Positions 36,123-44,526 of a DNA stretch of 51,318 nucleotides are shown piece by piece. The stretch is from Cardinium endosymbiont of Culicoides punctatus. Its GTDB lineage: Bacteria > Bacteroidota > Bacteroidia > Cytophagales > Amoebophilaceae. Location of the stretch: contig NZ_QWJI01000004.1 in the NCBI RefSeq assembly GCF_004354815.1, forward strand, positions 1 through 51,318. Direction: 5' to 3'. The notes beneath the pieces are model-generated. The model was not told the origin of the DNA and ran no database searches. It was given only the letters and a program-made list of their open reading frames with translations. Both the position numbers and the translations under genes were made by a program. Within the stretch, counting starts at the first letter, position 1; every line of letters begins with the position of its first letter.

Positions 36123-36872
36123 ATGTCTAACTACCTGTTTGATAGGGCCTCTTTTTATTATAAAAGTTGTTCATCTACCAATGATATTGCAAAACAATAT
36201 ATTTCGAATAAGAGGGTAGCAGAAGGAACTGTTTTTATTGCAGATTATCAGTGCAAAGGTAGGGGTCAGCGTGGTAATCATTGGCATTCAGCCGAGGCTC
36301 AGAATCTACTTTTTTCCCTTGTTTTATATCCAGAGTTTCTAGCCATAAAGTATTCTTTTTCTTTAAATATTATTATTAGCTTGTCTATTTACGAAGTACT
36401 TGCTCGTCAATGTACAGAAGGTATTTCTATAAAATGGCCTAATGATATCTATTATTTAGACAAAAAAATCGGTGGTATTTTAATTGAAACCAGCATTGGT
36501 AGTAGGGATAAAATAAATACAGCCATTATTGGTATTGGACTGAATATAAATCAGGTACACTTTGACTTGCCAAATGCTACTTCGTTAGCCTTAATCAAAC
36601 AAACAACCTTTGATAGAGGTACTATCTTAAATCATATTTTACAAGCAATAGGAAATTACTATGCTCAGTTGCATAATGGGAAAGGAGATTTGCTTTGGTC
36701 AAATTATCTAGGTAACCTATATAGGAACAAGGAGGTTCATTGTTTTAAACATACTGCTGGATATATAGCAGGACGTATCGTAGGAGTCAATAGGCTTGGT
36801 CAACTACTTATAGAAATGTCCAATGGAAATATTTGTAGTTATGACACTAAAGAGATTACTTTTGTTATTTAA
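36123..36872 (+). CDS. birA: Biotin--[acetyl-CoA-carboxylase] ligase
   Basis: 249 residues, the monofunctional form lacking the N-terminal HTH repressor domain. Attaches biotin to the carrier protein of acetyl-CoA carboxylase. Core motifs: SCSSTNDIAK, the biotinyl-AMP loop KGRGQRGNHW, IKWPNDIYYLDKKIGGILIE, and GIGLNIN, plus a small C-terminal SH3-like domain. 20 bp before nadK, same strand, probable operon. Its presence with fabD suggests some fatty-acid synthesis is kept. Confidence 0.95.
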   Translation: MSNYLFDRASFYYKSCSSTNDIAKQYISNKRVAEGTVFIADYQCKGRGQRGNHWHSAEAQNLLFSLVLYPEFLAIKYSFSLNIIISLSIYEVLARQCTEGISIKWPNDIYYLDKKIGGILIETSIGSRDKINTAIIGIGLNINQVHFDLPNATSLALIKQTTFDRGTILNHILQAIGNYYAQLHNGKGDLLWSNYLGNLYRNKEVHCFKHTAGYIAGRIVGVNRLGQLLIEMSNGNICSYDTKEITFVI

Positions 36873-36892
36873 GCTTTAGAATAAAGATATTC

Positions 36893-37768
36893 ATGTCGAT
36901 AGCAATACATTCCAGACAAGTTTGTTCGGCCAGTATAGAGTTTTTAGAAAAAATAACTCTTTTGGCAAAAGATTATAATAAAAAGGTAATAATTTCTACA
37001 ACATTTGCACAATTGTTAAATTTAAATGAGCTTAATTGTTTAAAATACCTATCAATCTTTGATATTGAGGCATTAAATGCTTTACATGTAGAACTGATGA
37101 TTAGCCTAGGTGGTGATGGAACTCTTTTAGAAACAACACACTATATCAATGATAAAGCAATTCCACTACTTGGTGTAAATACAGGAACGCTAGGATTCTT
37201 AACCATGTTAAGTTGCTCAGAAGCGGTCACGGAACTAATACATTTTTTTGAAGGTGATTATGCCATAGAACAGCGAACAATTTTATCATTATGTGGAGAA
37301 CATATTTCTGATGCCTTTGCATTAAATGAAGTTGCATTATTAAAAAGAGACACTGCTTCACTACTGACTATTGATGCATATATAGATGAGAAATTTATTA
37401 CAACGTATTGGGCTGATGGATTAATTATTGCTACACCTACTGGATCTACAGCCTATTCACTTAGTTGCTTAGGGCCAATTATGTTACCTAGTGCAAATAA
37501 CTTTGTCATTACCCCTTTGAGTCCACATAACCTTGCTGTACGGCCATTGGTGGTACCTGAAACAGCCAAATTGAGTTTTATCGTTAAGGGACGAGATAAA
37601 GATATGCTTATTGCAGTAGATGGGAGATCTATACCAGCAGCTACCCAGCAGAGACTCGTTATAGAAAAAGCTCCTTTTATATTGAAGCTTGTCCAGCTTG
37701 GGCATACCTCTCTTTTTGATGTGTTACGTGAAAAGCTTTATTGGGGTATGGATTGTAGAAAAACATAA
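36893..37768 (+). CDS. nadK: NAD kinase
   Basis: 291 residues, normal length. Phosphorylates NAD to NADP. Recognised by the GGDGT motif (SLGGDGTLLETTHY), GVNTGTLGFL, and TPTGSTAYSLSCLGPIM. Only 20 bp follow birA, so the two are likely co-transcribed. Intact. Confidence 0.95.
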   Translation: MSIAIHSRQVCSASIEFLEKITLLAKDYNKKVIISTTFAQLLNLNELNCLKYLSIFDIEALNALHVELMISLGGDGTLLETTHYINDKAIPLLGVNTGTLGFLTMLSCSEAVTELIHFFEGDYAIEQRTILSLCGEHISDAFALNEVALLKRDTASLLTIDAYIDEKFITTYWADGLIIATPTGSTAYSLSCLGPIMLPSANNFVITPLSPHNLAVRPLVVPETAKLSFIVKGRDKDMLIAVDGRSIPAATQQRLVIEKAPFILKLVQLGHTSLFDVLREKLYWGMDCRKT

Positions 37769-38499
37769 ACCAAGACCATTTCTTAGTACAGAATATTAGT
37801 TCAAAACCAACTAAATAAACCATCATATACAATCATCTAAGAGGGATATGTTTCCCAGAAGTTTTTAGGTAATCATTTGAGTGGATTTGGAATGCAATCA
37901 TTGGGCAGGAAGAAGATGAAAAACAAGCCGAGTATCGCGCTGCTACAACCACTATGCCTTTGCTTCTTTCCAGACCTGGAGGATTAAGTAGGAGCTAGCC
38001 GTACCGGCTTGTCTCTTGCAAGATAGCGCTTTTTTATCAAAATCAAAAATGGTGTTGTTGTTCAGGTTGCAAACGGTTCACTACTGTCAAGTATATATGT
38101 TTGAGGTAGTTATTCATGCTGAATCTGAACTATCTAAAAAGAAAAATAACTTCCCAGGTACGCTATGTTTTGTATAAAAAGGTGATAGTTTTACAACTGA
38201 TTCATATGAAAGATAAAATACGCAGTAAAAATTAAGGAACATAGGGTTTAGTTTAACGAAGATGGACCAAACAAAAAAACCTGTTTGTAAATTTGTGTTT
38301 TTGTAATTTTTTGTTTAAAATTGTACCTAGTTTTTTATAAAAAAACAGATATGATGTTTTTTAGTTTTGGGCTTATCGTAATTTTTGTATGTCCGTCAGC
38401 TTATAATGATATATTCTTTTCATAATAGGTTATCTAGCATCAGGTGTTAGTGTTGTGTACATATTCTAAATATATTATCAATTTTAATCTTCTATTGTC
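37769..38499. other. Gene-free region
   Basis: About 730 bp. Copy B of the 33-bp dispersed repeat lies at 38148-38181. The stretch 37900-38030 has higher GC than its surroundings and may be a gene remnant, but I cannot name it. No RNA gene recognised. Confidence 0.5.
38148..38181 (+). repeat. 33-bp dispersed intergenic repeat, copy B
   Basis: AACTTCCCAGGTACGCTATG then TTTTGTATAAAAAG. Matches copy A at 4823-4855, same orientation, with a few differences in the first half. Confidence 0.55.
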
Positions 38500-39495
38500 A
38501 TGTTTACATATCAAGTTTTTCAGGTTGTATGTTTTATAGCACTTTCCTATTTATTATTTCCTAGTTGTGTAAGTCATATCAACAGGCAGTATATGTATAA
38601 TCCTACTACCAGTAGTGCTCAAAAAGAAACTGAAAAGTCTAGTCGATTTAGTTTCCCTAAAGAAATTAACTGGGCTTCTCTAAAGCTACATTCAAGAGTT
38701 CCAACCTTATCAGGGAGTAAATATGGCATGATTTGGGGAAATACAAGAACGATTTCATTTGATTCCAATGGAAAAAGGACTATATCTCATAATTTAACGG
38801 GTCTAAATTTTTATACCATAAAAGAAATAGAGGTTAAGCTAAAAACAGGAATAATGTATATTCATCCCTCAAAAAACAATTATGCTACAGTTAAATATCA
38901 GAATGTGAACAATAGTTCAGTACATATGGATAATCCTGAAGGAAGGTTTACTATAGGCACAAGCAATGATCATTTTAATTATCAAATTGAAAGGTTGCCT
39001 AATATGCCTATTACCATAAATGCTCAAGAGAAGCTCTTTTTACGCATAGAAAATAATTCAACAGAAAAAATTTCAGCTACAGCAAAAGAAATAGATATAC
39101 GTGCATACTATAATAATATGCCAATGGAATTCCGAGCTGAAAGAATAGATGCAAAGATAAAAGCAAAAGGTGATTTAAAATTACATTATAATTCTGGAAT
39201 CGCTATTGTAGAGTATAAAGACATTCCTCAATCTTGTGTTCATATTGATGTAACAACAACTTCTAGAGGAACGTTAAAAATACGATTACCTAAAGATGCA
39301 AAAATTTATATGGATATAGAAGATCCTAATCTTTCACTTGAATTTAAATCTGTATTTAAAAATAGCACTTTACAAGAATGTGACTTCCATATTACTTGTA
39401 AAGTACAACCAGGATCCAGTAATACTACGAATCCTCCATCAGAAAAAGGGGAAATATCCATAAAAAGATATAGACCTAGCAGCAAACAAAACTAA
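38500..39495 (+). CDS. Beta-rich lipoprotein, paralogue 1
   Basis: 331 residues with a lipoprotein signal (lipobox FPSC, Cys23). The mature part is rich in alternating beta strands with short turns, e.g. EIEVKLKTGIMYIHPS, KLFLRIENNS, DLKLHYNSGIAIVEYKDIP, GTLKIRLPKDAKI, which recalls DUF2807/DUF4097-type right-handed beta-solenoid domains often used at cell surfaces. That is a structural impression. It is paralogous to the next gene over most of the length, and 50 bp separate them. Function unknown; surface-exposed or periplasmic. Confidence 0.7.
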   Translation: MFTYQVFQVVCFIALSYLLFPSCVSHINRQYMYNPTTSSAQKETEKSSRFSFPKEINWASLKLHSRVPTLSGSKYGMIWGNTRTISFDSNGKRTISHNLTGLNFYTIKEIEVKLKTGIMYIHPSKNNYATVKYQNVNNSSVHMDNPEGRFTIGTSNDHFNYQIERLPNMPITINAQEKLFLRIENNSTEKISATAKEIDIRAYYNNMPMEFRAERIDAKIKAKGDLKLHYNSGIAIVEYKDIPQSCVHIDVTTTSRGTLKIRLPKDAKIYMDIEDPNLSLEFKSVFKNSTLQECDFHITCKVQPGSSNTTNPPSEKGEISIKRYRPSSKQN

Positions 39496-39545
39496 AAAAA
39501 CGAGTAACAAATACATTCAAAATTAAACCTTTTCCTATAAATTTT

Positions 39546-40469
39546 ATGTGCCAAATTTTTAGATATACTTTTCTTGCAATGCTTGCTGTTTTGTTATTTC
39601 CTAGTTGTGCACGTTACTCTAATGAAAACCATATGGACAATACTTTTAGCTTTGCTGATCAGAAATTTTCTGATCAGCAAAGTACATGGCAAATACTGAA
39701 ACTGTTACCAGCATGCCGTAATTCCACAAAATCAAATAATAATCAACTCCAAACTGATTTCAATAATAACTCAACAGAATCAAATAGTATAAGTATTATT
39801 TCAACGCCGTTTGGTTTTAATCGCATGCTAGGAGTGGATAGTAGGCGTAATATTCCAGATTCAAGCTTTCCTGGTGTAAAAGAAATCTACCTTCTCTTTA
39901 CAAAAGGAAGTATTAATCTTGCTCTGTCAAAAAAGGAGTATACTACAGTCAAATATCAAAGTGAAGAAAATAGCCTAGCAACAACTAGTAATTCGGGAGG
40001 AAAATTTACTCTAAGCAGTAGCAACAGTAGCCAGATTAATTATAAAATTAAAGTATCAAGTAACATACCGAATATTGTAACTGCTGCTAAAGGACTCTCT
40101 TTATACATATCGCAAAAGAGTTTAATAAGCAAAATTACAATTGGATCTAAAGAAGTCGCTGTATATCAATTTGATAAAAGTACGCCAATAAAACTCAATA
40201 ATGCTACAGTAATAAATCATCTAGAGGTAAAAGCGAAAAATGATTTAAAATTAGTTTTTGATGATCCTATACAGGTTGTTGTAAAGTATGAAAAATTACC
40301 TAGATCTCGTGTTTGTATTGATGTAGAAGGTGGTGTAGGGAAATTAGATTTATATTTGCCTGAAGGTGCAAAAGTTTGTACGGATGTTCCAAGTGGTTCT
40401 ATTAAATCTACCTATACACAAAGCTCTCTGGAAGAGTGTCATTTCTACGTTACAAAAAATCAAACCTAG
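39546..40469 (+). CDS. Beta-rich lipoprotein, paralogue 2, with internal palindrome
   Basis: 307 residues, lipobox FPSC (Cys21). Corresponding segments to paralogue 1 include KEIYLLFTKGSINLALS, NDLKLVFDDPIQVVVKYEKLP and GKLDLYLPEGAKV, so they arose by tandem duplication and diverged strongly. Residues around 36-46 (FADQKFSDQQS) are encoded by a perfect inverted repeat absent from paralogue 1, suggesting a small palindromic insertion. A Ser/Asn-rich linker follows. Function unknown. Confidence 0.7.
   Translation: MCQIFRYTFLAMLAVLLFPSCARYSNENHMDNTFSFADQKFSDQQSTWQILKLLPACRNSTKSNNNQLQTDFNNNSTESNSISIISTPFGFNRMLGVDSRRNIPDSSFPGVKEIYLLFTKGSINLALSKKEYTTVKYQSEENSLATTSNSGGKFTLSSSNSSQINYKIKVSSNIPNIVTAAKGLSLYISQKSLISKITIGSKEVAVYQFDKSTPIKLNNATVINHLEVKAKNDLKLVFDDPIQVVVKYEKLPRSRVCIDVEGGVGKLDLYLPEGAKVCTDVPSGSIKSTYTQSSLEECHFYVTKNQT
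39650..39682. repeat. 33-bp palindrome inside a lipoprotein gene
   Basis: Left arm CTTTGCTGATCAGAAA (39650-39665), one spacer base, right arm TTTCTGATCAGCAAAG (39667-39682). Perfect 16-bp arms. In-frame and translated as FADQKFSDQQS plus flanking residues. Confidence 0.85.
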
Positions 40470-40645
40470 CATATAGGATTGTTCTTCTTAAAAATAATTT
40501 GCAATAAGGTAAATTATTTACGAATATATGTTTATAATATATACTTCCTGTAAATGTAAAAACCTTAAAATCGCCTATCTAGTCCTAGGATTATTGCATA
40601 ATAATGATTATCATATATTCTAATATAGAATGAGCATTTATGTAA

Positions 40646-40676
40646 TTGCAAGTGACCTAAGATTCTTGTAAATTTG
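40646..40676 (+). promoter_or_regulatory. Candidate Bacteroidota-type promoter for the gene at 40756
   Basis: TTG at 40646-40648 and TAAATTTG at 40669-40676, spaced by 20 nt, match the Bacteroidota primary sigma consensus (-33 TTG, -7 TAnnTTTG). Would start transcription about 70 nt before the ATG at 40756. Confidence 0.45.
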
Positions 40677-40755
40677 TGCGTGTTTTTTAGTGGTTATTAC
40701 CATGTAACACCAATCAATAACATTTTTATTAGCTGATCTCTAACTATATTAAGCG

Positions 40756-42603
40756 ATGAATTTGTATAAGCGGAAACAAAAATCAGTAATCGGCATATAT
40801 ATAGTATTTCTTCTGTATGTACTAACTTGTCTATTTGTAACAGCTAGACCCATTTATGCCAAAAAAAGCACAAAAACGGCTGTAGACACAAAGCATTATG
40901 CCCCCCTTTTAGAACAATATGAACAGGCTAAGCATCTTTGCAAAAAGAACAATTATGCTGATGCAAAACGCTCATTTGATGTACTTAAACAAGTTTGTAG
41001 TGACACCCCACTTTGCCCCTATGTCCATTTCTACTATGCATTATCTGCTTATTATAATGGTGAAAAAGCATTGGCTAAGCAAAGTTTTTCGTGGATACAC
41101 TTACAATTTCCTTCATGGAATAAACAAAATGAAACACTCTATTGGTGCGCACGATGCAATTTCGAGGAAGAAAAATACAACGATGCCTTCACATTGCTTT
41201 CTTTAATCCAAGATAAAAAAATGGTTGATGCTATTGCTAAAATGAAGAAATATTTTATAAAAAAAATAGAAAATCTTGATTATCTACAAGAACTAGCATC
41301 GCATTTTCCAAATGAATCGATGATCAAACAAACCTTATATAAAAAAGCTGCCCGTCAGGCATATATAACACAAGACTTCTCTTTAGTACATTCATTAGCT
41401 GCTCAGTATCACTTTAAACACTACATATATGATCCCTTGCGTAACCTAAAATCTAAACGAAAAGATGCATATCGTGTGGCTGTCTTTTTTCCATTTCTTG
41501 TAGAGGAGATAAACTATACATCATGTACAGATTTATTTGTAATTGACCTATATCAAGGTATCAAAATAGCCATAGAAGAGCTTGCACAAGAAGGCATTGC
41601 AATTAAACTTTTTTCTTTTGATACTAAAAATAATGCTAAAGTTACGGCTGACTTGCTTGCACAAGAAAAGATGCAATATATGGATTTGATCATAGGTCCT
41701 CTCTATCCTTCTACCATTCCATTGGTTGCTACATTTGCCAAAAAGCATAAAATTAATTTTGTGAATCCTATTTCAACAAATTCCTCTATTATCAATAATA
41801 ATCCATTTGCCTTTCTCTTTCAACCTAGCCTTGAAACCTGTGCGCAAAAAGCAGCGTGGCTTACACTGAGAGATATAGCTACCAAACAGATAGAACACCC
41901 TTGTATAGCTGTTTTTTATGGTAAAGAACGAGAAGATCTTTTACAAGCAGAACTGTATAAACAAGTTATAGAACAGGAATTAGGTAGGAAAATAGATTTT
42001 TTCTTACAATTTTCTACTCCTAATGAAATCAAAGATTTTTTTTGCAACCTTGGTAAGGGTAAAAAAGATGAAGCAGAAGAAGTAACCGCAGAAGAAACAA
42101 GAGAAATAGAAGAACAAGAAAAAATCAATCATCTAGATCTAGAACGCATAACCCATATCTACCTTCCTTCACAACATAAAATGCTTGTTTCTAGTGTATT
42201 GAGTTTCCCTTTCAAATTTAACATACACCCCTATATTATAGGGCATGAACAATGGATAAAACAAGAAATTATTACCCTAAATCAACTTAAAAGGTTGAAA
42301 ATCTTTTTTTTAGCCCCTGGCTATATAGATTTTAATAGATCTGCATTAACTACATTTCGAAAAAAAATTTTCAAGAAAACGGCCCATCAAGCTAATGATT
42401 ACAACTATATTGGCTATGAAATGATGTTATTTTTTGGAAAAATGTTATCAACGTATGGCATCTATTTCCAGAAAGAATGGGAAAATATGCATTACACGGG
42501 CGTGATTTTTCAAGGAGCGTATTATGGGAAATACCATTCTAATCAACATATTCCCATTTTATGTTTTAATAACAACAATTTTATTGTGCAAAATGAAAAT
42601 TAA
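40756..42603 (+). CDS. TPR-like plus periplasmic-binding-protein type I domain protein
   Basis: 615 residues. N-terminal signal or anchor (about 11-33), a helical TPR-like region (about 45-225: YEQAKHLCKKNNYADAKRSF, YYALSAYYNGEKALAKQSF), then a type I periplasmic-binding fold from about 240 (YRVAVFFPFLVEE...DLYQGIKIAIEEL...MDLIIGPLYPSTIPLVATFAKKHKINFVNP). The order resembles LpoA-like and Bacteroidota ABC-type branched-chain-binding proteins. An unusual acidic stretch (KKDEAEEVTAEETREIEEQEK, about 436-456) interrupts the fold. Likely periplasmic; ligand unknown. Confidence 0.75.
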   Translation: MNLYKRKQKSVIGIYIVFLLYVLTCLFVTARPIYAKKSTKTAVDTKHYAPLLEQYEQAKHLCKKNNYADAKRSFDVLKQVCSDTPLCPYVHFYYALSAYYNGEKALAKQSFSWIHLQFPSWNKQNETLYWCARCNFEEEKYNDAFTLLSLIQDKKMVDAIAKMKKYFIKKIENLDYLQELASHFPNESMIKQTLYKKAARQAYITQDFSLVHSLAAQYHFKHYIYDPLRNLKSKRKDAYRVAVFFPFLVEEINYTSCTDLFVIDLYQGIKIAIEELAQEGIAIKLFSFDTKNNAKVTADLLAQEKMQYMDLIIGPLYPSTIPLVATFAKKHKINFVNPISTNSSIINNNPFAFLFQPSLETCAQKAAWLTLRDIATKQIEHPCIAVFYGKEREDLLQAELYKQVIEQELGRKIDFFLQFSTPNEIKDFFCNLGKGKKDEAEEVTAEETREIEEQEKINHLDLERITHIYLPSQHKMLVSSVLSFPFKFNIHPYIIGHEQWIKQEIITLNQLKRLKIFFLAPGYIDFNRSALTTFRKKIFKKTAHQANDYNYIGYEMMLFFGKMLSTYGIYFQKEWENMHYTGVIFQGAYYGKYHSNQHIPILCFNNNNFIVQNEN

Positions 42604-42742
42604 TAAATTGACTATCATGACTAAATCATAAATAAGCTCTCATATAAGGAGTAAAAAAGGTGATTATTTATTTGTACCAAAGAAGTCTAGTCTATTTCAG
42701 GACTTTCGCAAAGTATTAAATAATTAATATTTTTGTAGTTAT

Positions 42743-42964
42743 CCCACATTCCGCACCAAAAAACATAATTTTTGAATTATTTTTATAATTGATTAAGAAT
42801 AAATTATGCTATTTCTATTAAAAATTTTAGCAGTACGCCAGCTTATGTATTAATTTTTATAAAAATATTTTCATCTGATAATCAATTATGCTATTTAAAG
42901 AATATATTTAGCCATATTTTTTATTATATTCATAATCATTACAAAAAAAGGTGCGGAATGTGGG
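42743..42964. mobile_element. 222-bp MITE with perfect 15-bp inverted ends and 6-bp target duplication
   Basis: Ends CCCACATTCCGCACC (42743-42757) and GGTGCGGAATGTGGG (42950-42964) are exact inverse complements. AGTTAT directly repeats on both sides (42737-42742 and 42965-42970). The interior is very AT-rich with no coding capacity. The same ends occur at 755 and 51242, so it is a family. Intact duplication suggests a recent insertion, mobilised by a transposase supplied elsewhere. Confidence 0.88.
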
Positions 42965-43001
42965 AGTTATAGTTACTAACTGCAACTTATTTTATTCAAC
43001 C

Positions 43002-43208
43002 ATGAAAGTTACTACACAAATCTATGGTCAATTTTTAATTAATAGTCCTGACAATTATACAGGGACCTATTTTTCAGAGATAGCTGCAGGTCTTGAACAT
43101 GATAGTGTATGGCGCCATCTCAATGGATCAAAATTACCTAGTAGAGCTATATGGGAACGTATAAAACAAGATATTGTCTATTCTAAGCATGGCTACTTAT
43201 TGTTATAT
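43002..43208 (+). pseudogene. Truncated IS transposase (5' fragment)
   Basis: ATG start, then MKVTTQIYGQFLINSPDNYTGTYFSEIAAGLEHDSVWRHLNGSKLP...IVYSKHGYLLL. I recognise this as the N-terminus of an IS4/IS701-like DDE transposase common in Amoebophilaceae. It stops at the border of the short element at 43209, with no DDE domain remaining. Confidence 0.65.
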
Positions 43209-43282
43209 CCGACATTCCGAACTATTTTTTATACTGATTTAAAAATAATTAAAAAATTACGTTTTTTAGTGAGCAATCTCGG
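43209..43282. mobile_element. 74-bp decayed MITE-like element
   Basis: Ends CCGACATTCCGAAC (43209-43222) and GTGAGCAATCTCGG (43269-43282) are imperfect inverse complements. The interior AAAAATAATTAAAAAATTAC occurs also at 33752-33795. The ends resemble those of the 222-bp MITE (CATTCCG core), so one transposase family may have moved both. Confidence 0.55.
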
Positions 43283-43285
43283 ATT

Positions 43286-44521
43286 CTACTCTAATGCTTC
43301 TATAATTTTATTTTTATTGAATAATGTGATTGCACCATACAAACCTAAACTAATGGCACAAAATGCACATAGGTTAGGAAGAAAAACAGTTTGCCAGACC
43401 CAAGAAATAGGAACATGCTGCATATAATACAACTCTGGCTCAAGTGTAATCAGCTTATAATGAGATTGCAAAAAACATAATCCCATACCCAATATATTTC
43501 CATATAACATGCCCCAACAAAGTGTATATAAACTATTGCAAAGAATAATCACATTAATCTGCCAGGTATGTGCGCCTAAAGATTTGAATAAAGCCACCAT
43601 ATCATTACGTTCTATAACCTGAACAATAGCCGTAGCAACCATGGTAAAGCATGCTATCAATAATATAAATACCATAAAAATGATGGTATTTTTTTGAAAA
43701 ATAGCAAGCCAATCAGAAAAAGCAGCATATTTTTGATCCGTTTTGACAACACGTAAATTATCATCTATAAGGTGTAAAATATCATCCCTTAACATTTTTT
43801 TTATGGGTATATTTTTTTTTATAAAAACTTCATATCCATCTACCATTTCTGGAGTCCAGTTATTCAAACGTTGAATGAGCCGGATATCACAAAAGGCTAA
43901 GCTAGCATCTATGTCGTTTATATAGGTACGATATATTCCAACAACCTTTAATTTTCTAAAACGGGTACTAGGATCTATGGTATGAATAATAATATGGTCA
44001 CCTAACGCAATGGATAATTTTTGTGCCATATAATGGCTAATTAATAATTCATTTTGATAGGTTAATGCTTTCAAATATGGAAGCCTTCCAGCGATTATAT
44101 AACTTTCTAATTCTTGATGTAATGTGTTATGATCTAGTCCTTTACATAGCAACCCTTCGATACCCTCTTTTGTATCAATAAGGACTGGTTTTTGTGCAAA
44201 AGCTTCTATTTTTTCAATGGCAGTGGGCAAGTTTTTTAACAAACGATTTATCTGTATTGCATGTATGCATGGTGGTTCGTAAGGGTATGCATGCCCCACC
44301 TGTTTGGTAATTTCAAAATGCCCAAAAAAAGAAGTCATTTTTTTATTAATTTCTGACTGAAAACCAAACATTACCATTGATGCAACCAATATAGAAGCAA
44401 ACCCTATGGCAAGACTGAATGTTGCAACTTGATGTACAACATAAGCAAAAGCCTGTCTATTGCTTTGTCGTATTCGATTTGTTATAAAAAGAGCAAAATA
44501 AATGGCCCTAAACAATGGCAT
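43286..44521 (-). CDS. ABC transporter permease, LolC/LolE-like
   Basis: 411 residues. FtsX-type topology: one N-terminal membrane helix (about 33-53), a long periplasmic domain (about 55-265) and three C-terminal helices (about 272-300, 320-350, 372-400). Matches the permeases that release lipoproteins from the inner membrane (LolCDE). The ATPase partner is not in the window. Starts 5 bp after proS, so proS, lolE and probably lpdA are one transcript. The many lipoproteins in this window would need such a system. Confidence 0.8.
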   Translation of the reverse strand: MPLFRAIYFALFITNRIRQSNRQAFAYVVHQVATFSLAIGFASILVASMVMFGFQSEINKKMTSFFGHFEITKQVGHAYPYEPPCIHAIQINRLLKNLPTAIEKIEAFAQKPVLIDTKEGIEGLLCKGLDHNTLHQELESYIIAGRLPYLKALTYQNELLISHYMAQKLSIALGDHIIIHTIDPSTRFRKLKVVGIYRTYINDIDASLAFCDIRLIQRLNNWTPEMVDGYEVFIKKNIPIKKMLRDDILHLIDDNLRVVKTDQKYAAFSDWLAIFQKNTIIFMVFILLIACFTMVATAIVQVIERNDMVALFKSLGAHTWQINVIILCNSLYTLCWGMLYGNILGMGLCFLQSHYKLITLEPELYYMQHVPISWVWQTVFLPNLCAFCAISLGLYGAITLFNKNKIIEALE

Positions 44522-44526
44522 GTTTG

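Larger units (their letters stand above)
42604..43285. other. Mobile-element cluster between two genes
   Basis: A complete MITE (42743-42964), a truncated transposase start (43002-43208) and a decayed short element (43209-43282) follow each other, ending 3 bp before the stop of the permease gene. Confidence 0.7.

Noticed and set aside
37916-37987. 23-residue frame MKNKPSIALLQPLC...
   Set aside because: Too short, no recognisable family; the region has higher GC but no supporting signal.
42951-43427. 158-residue frame as one gene
   Set aside because: It begins in the MITE end, passes through the transposase stub and the short element, and ends in antisense of the permease gene. Only 43002-43208 is gene-derived.
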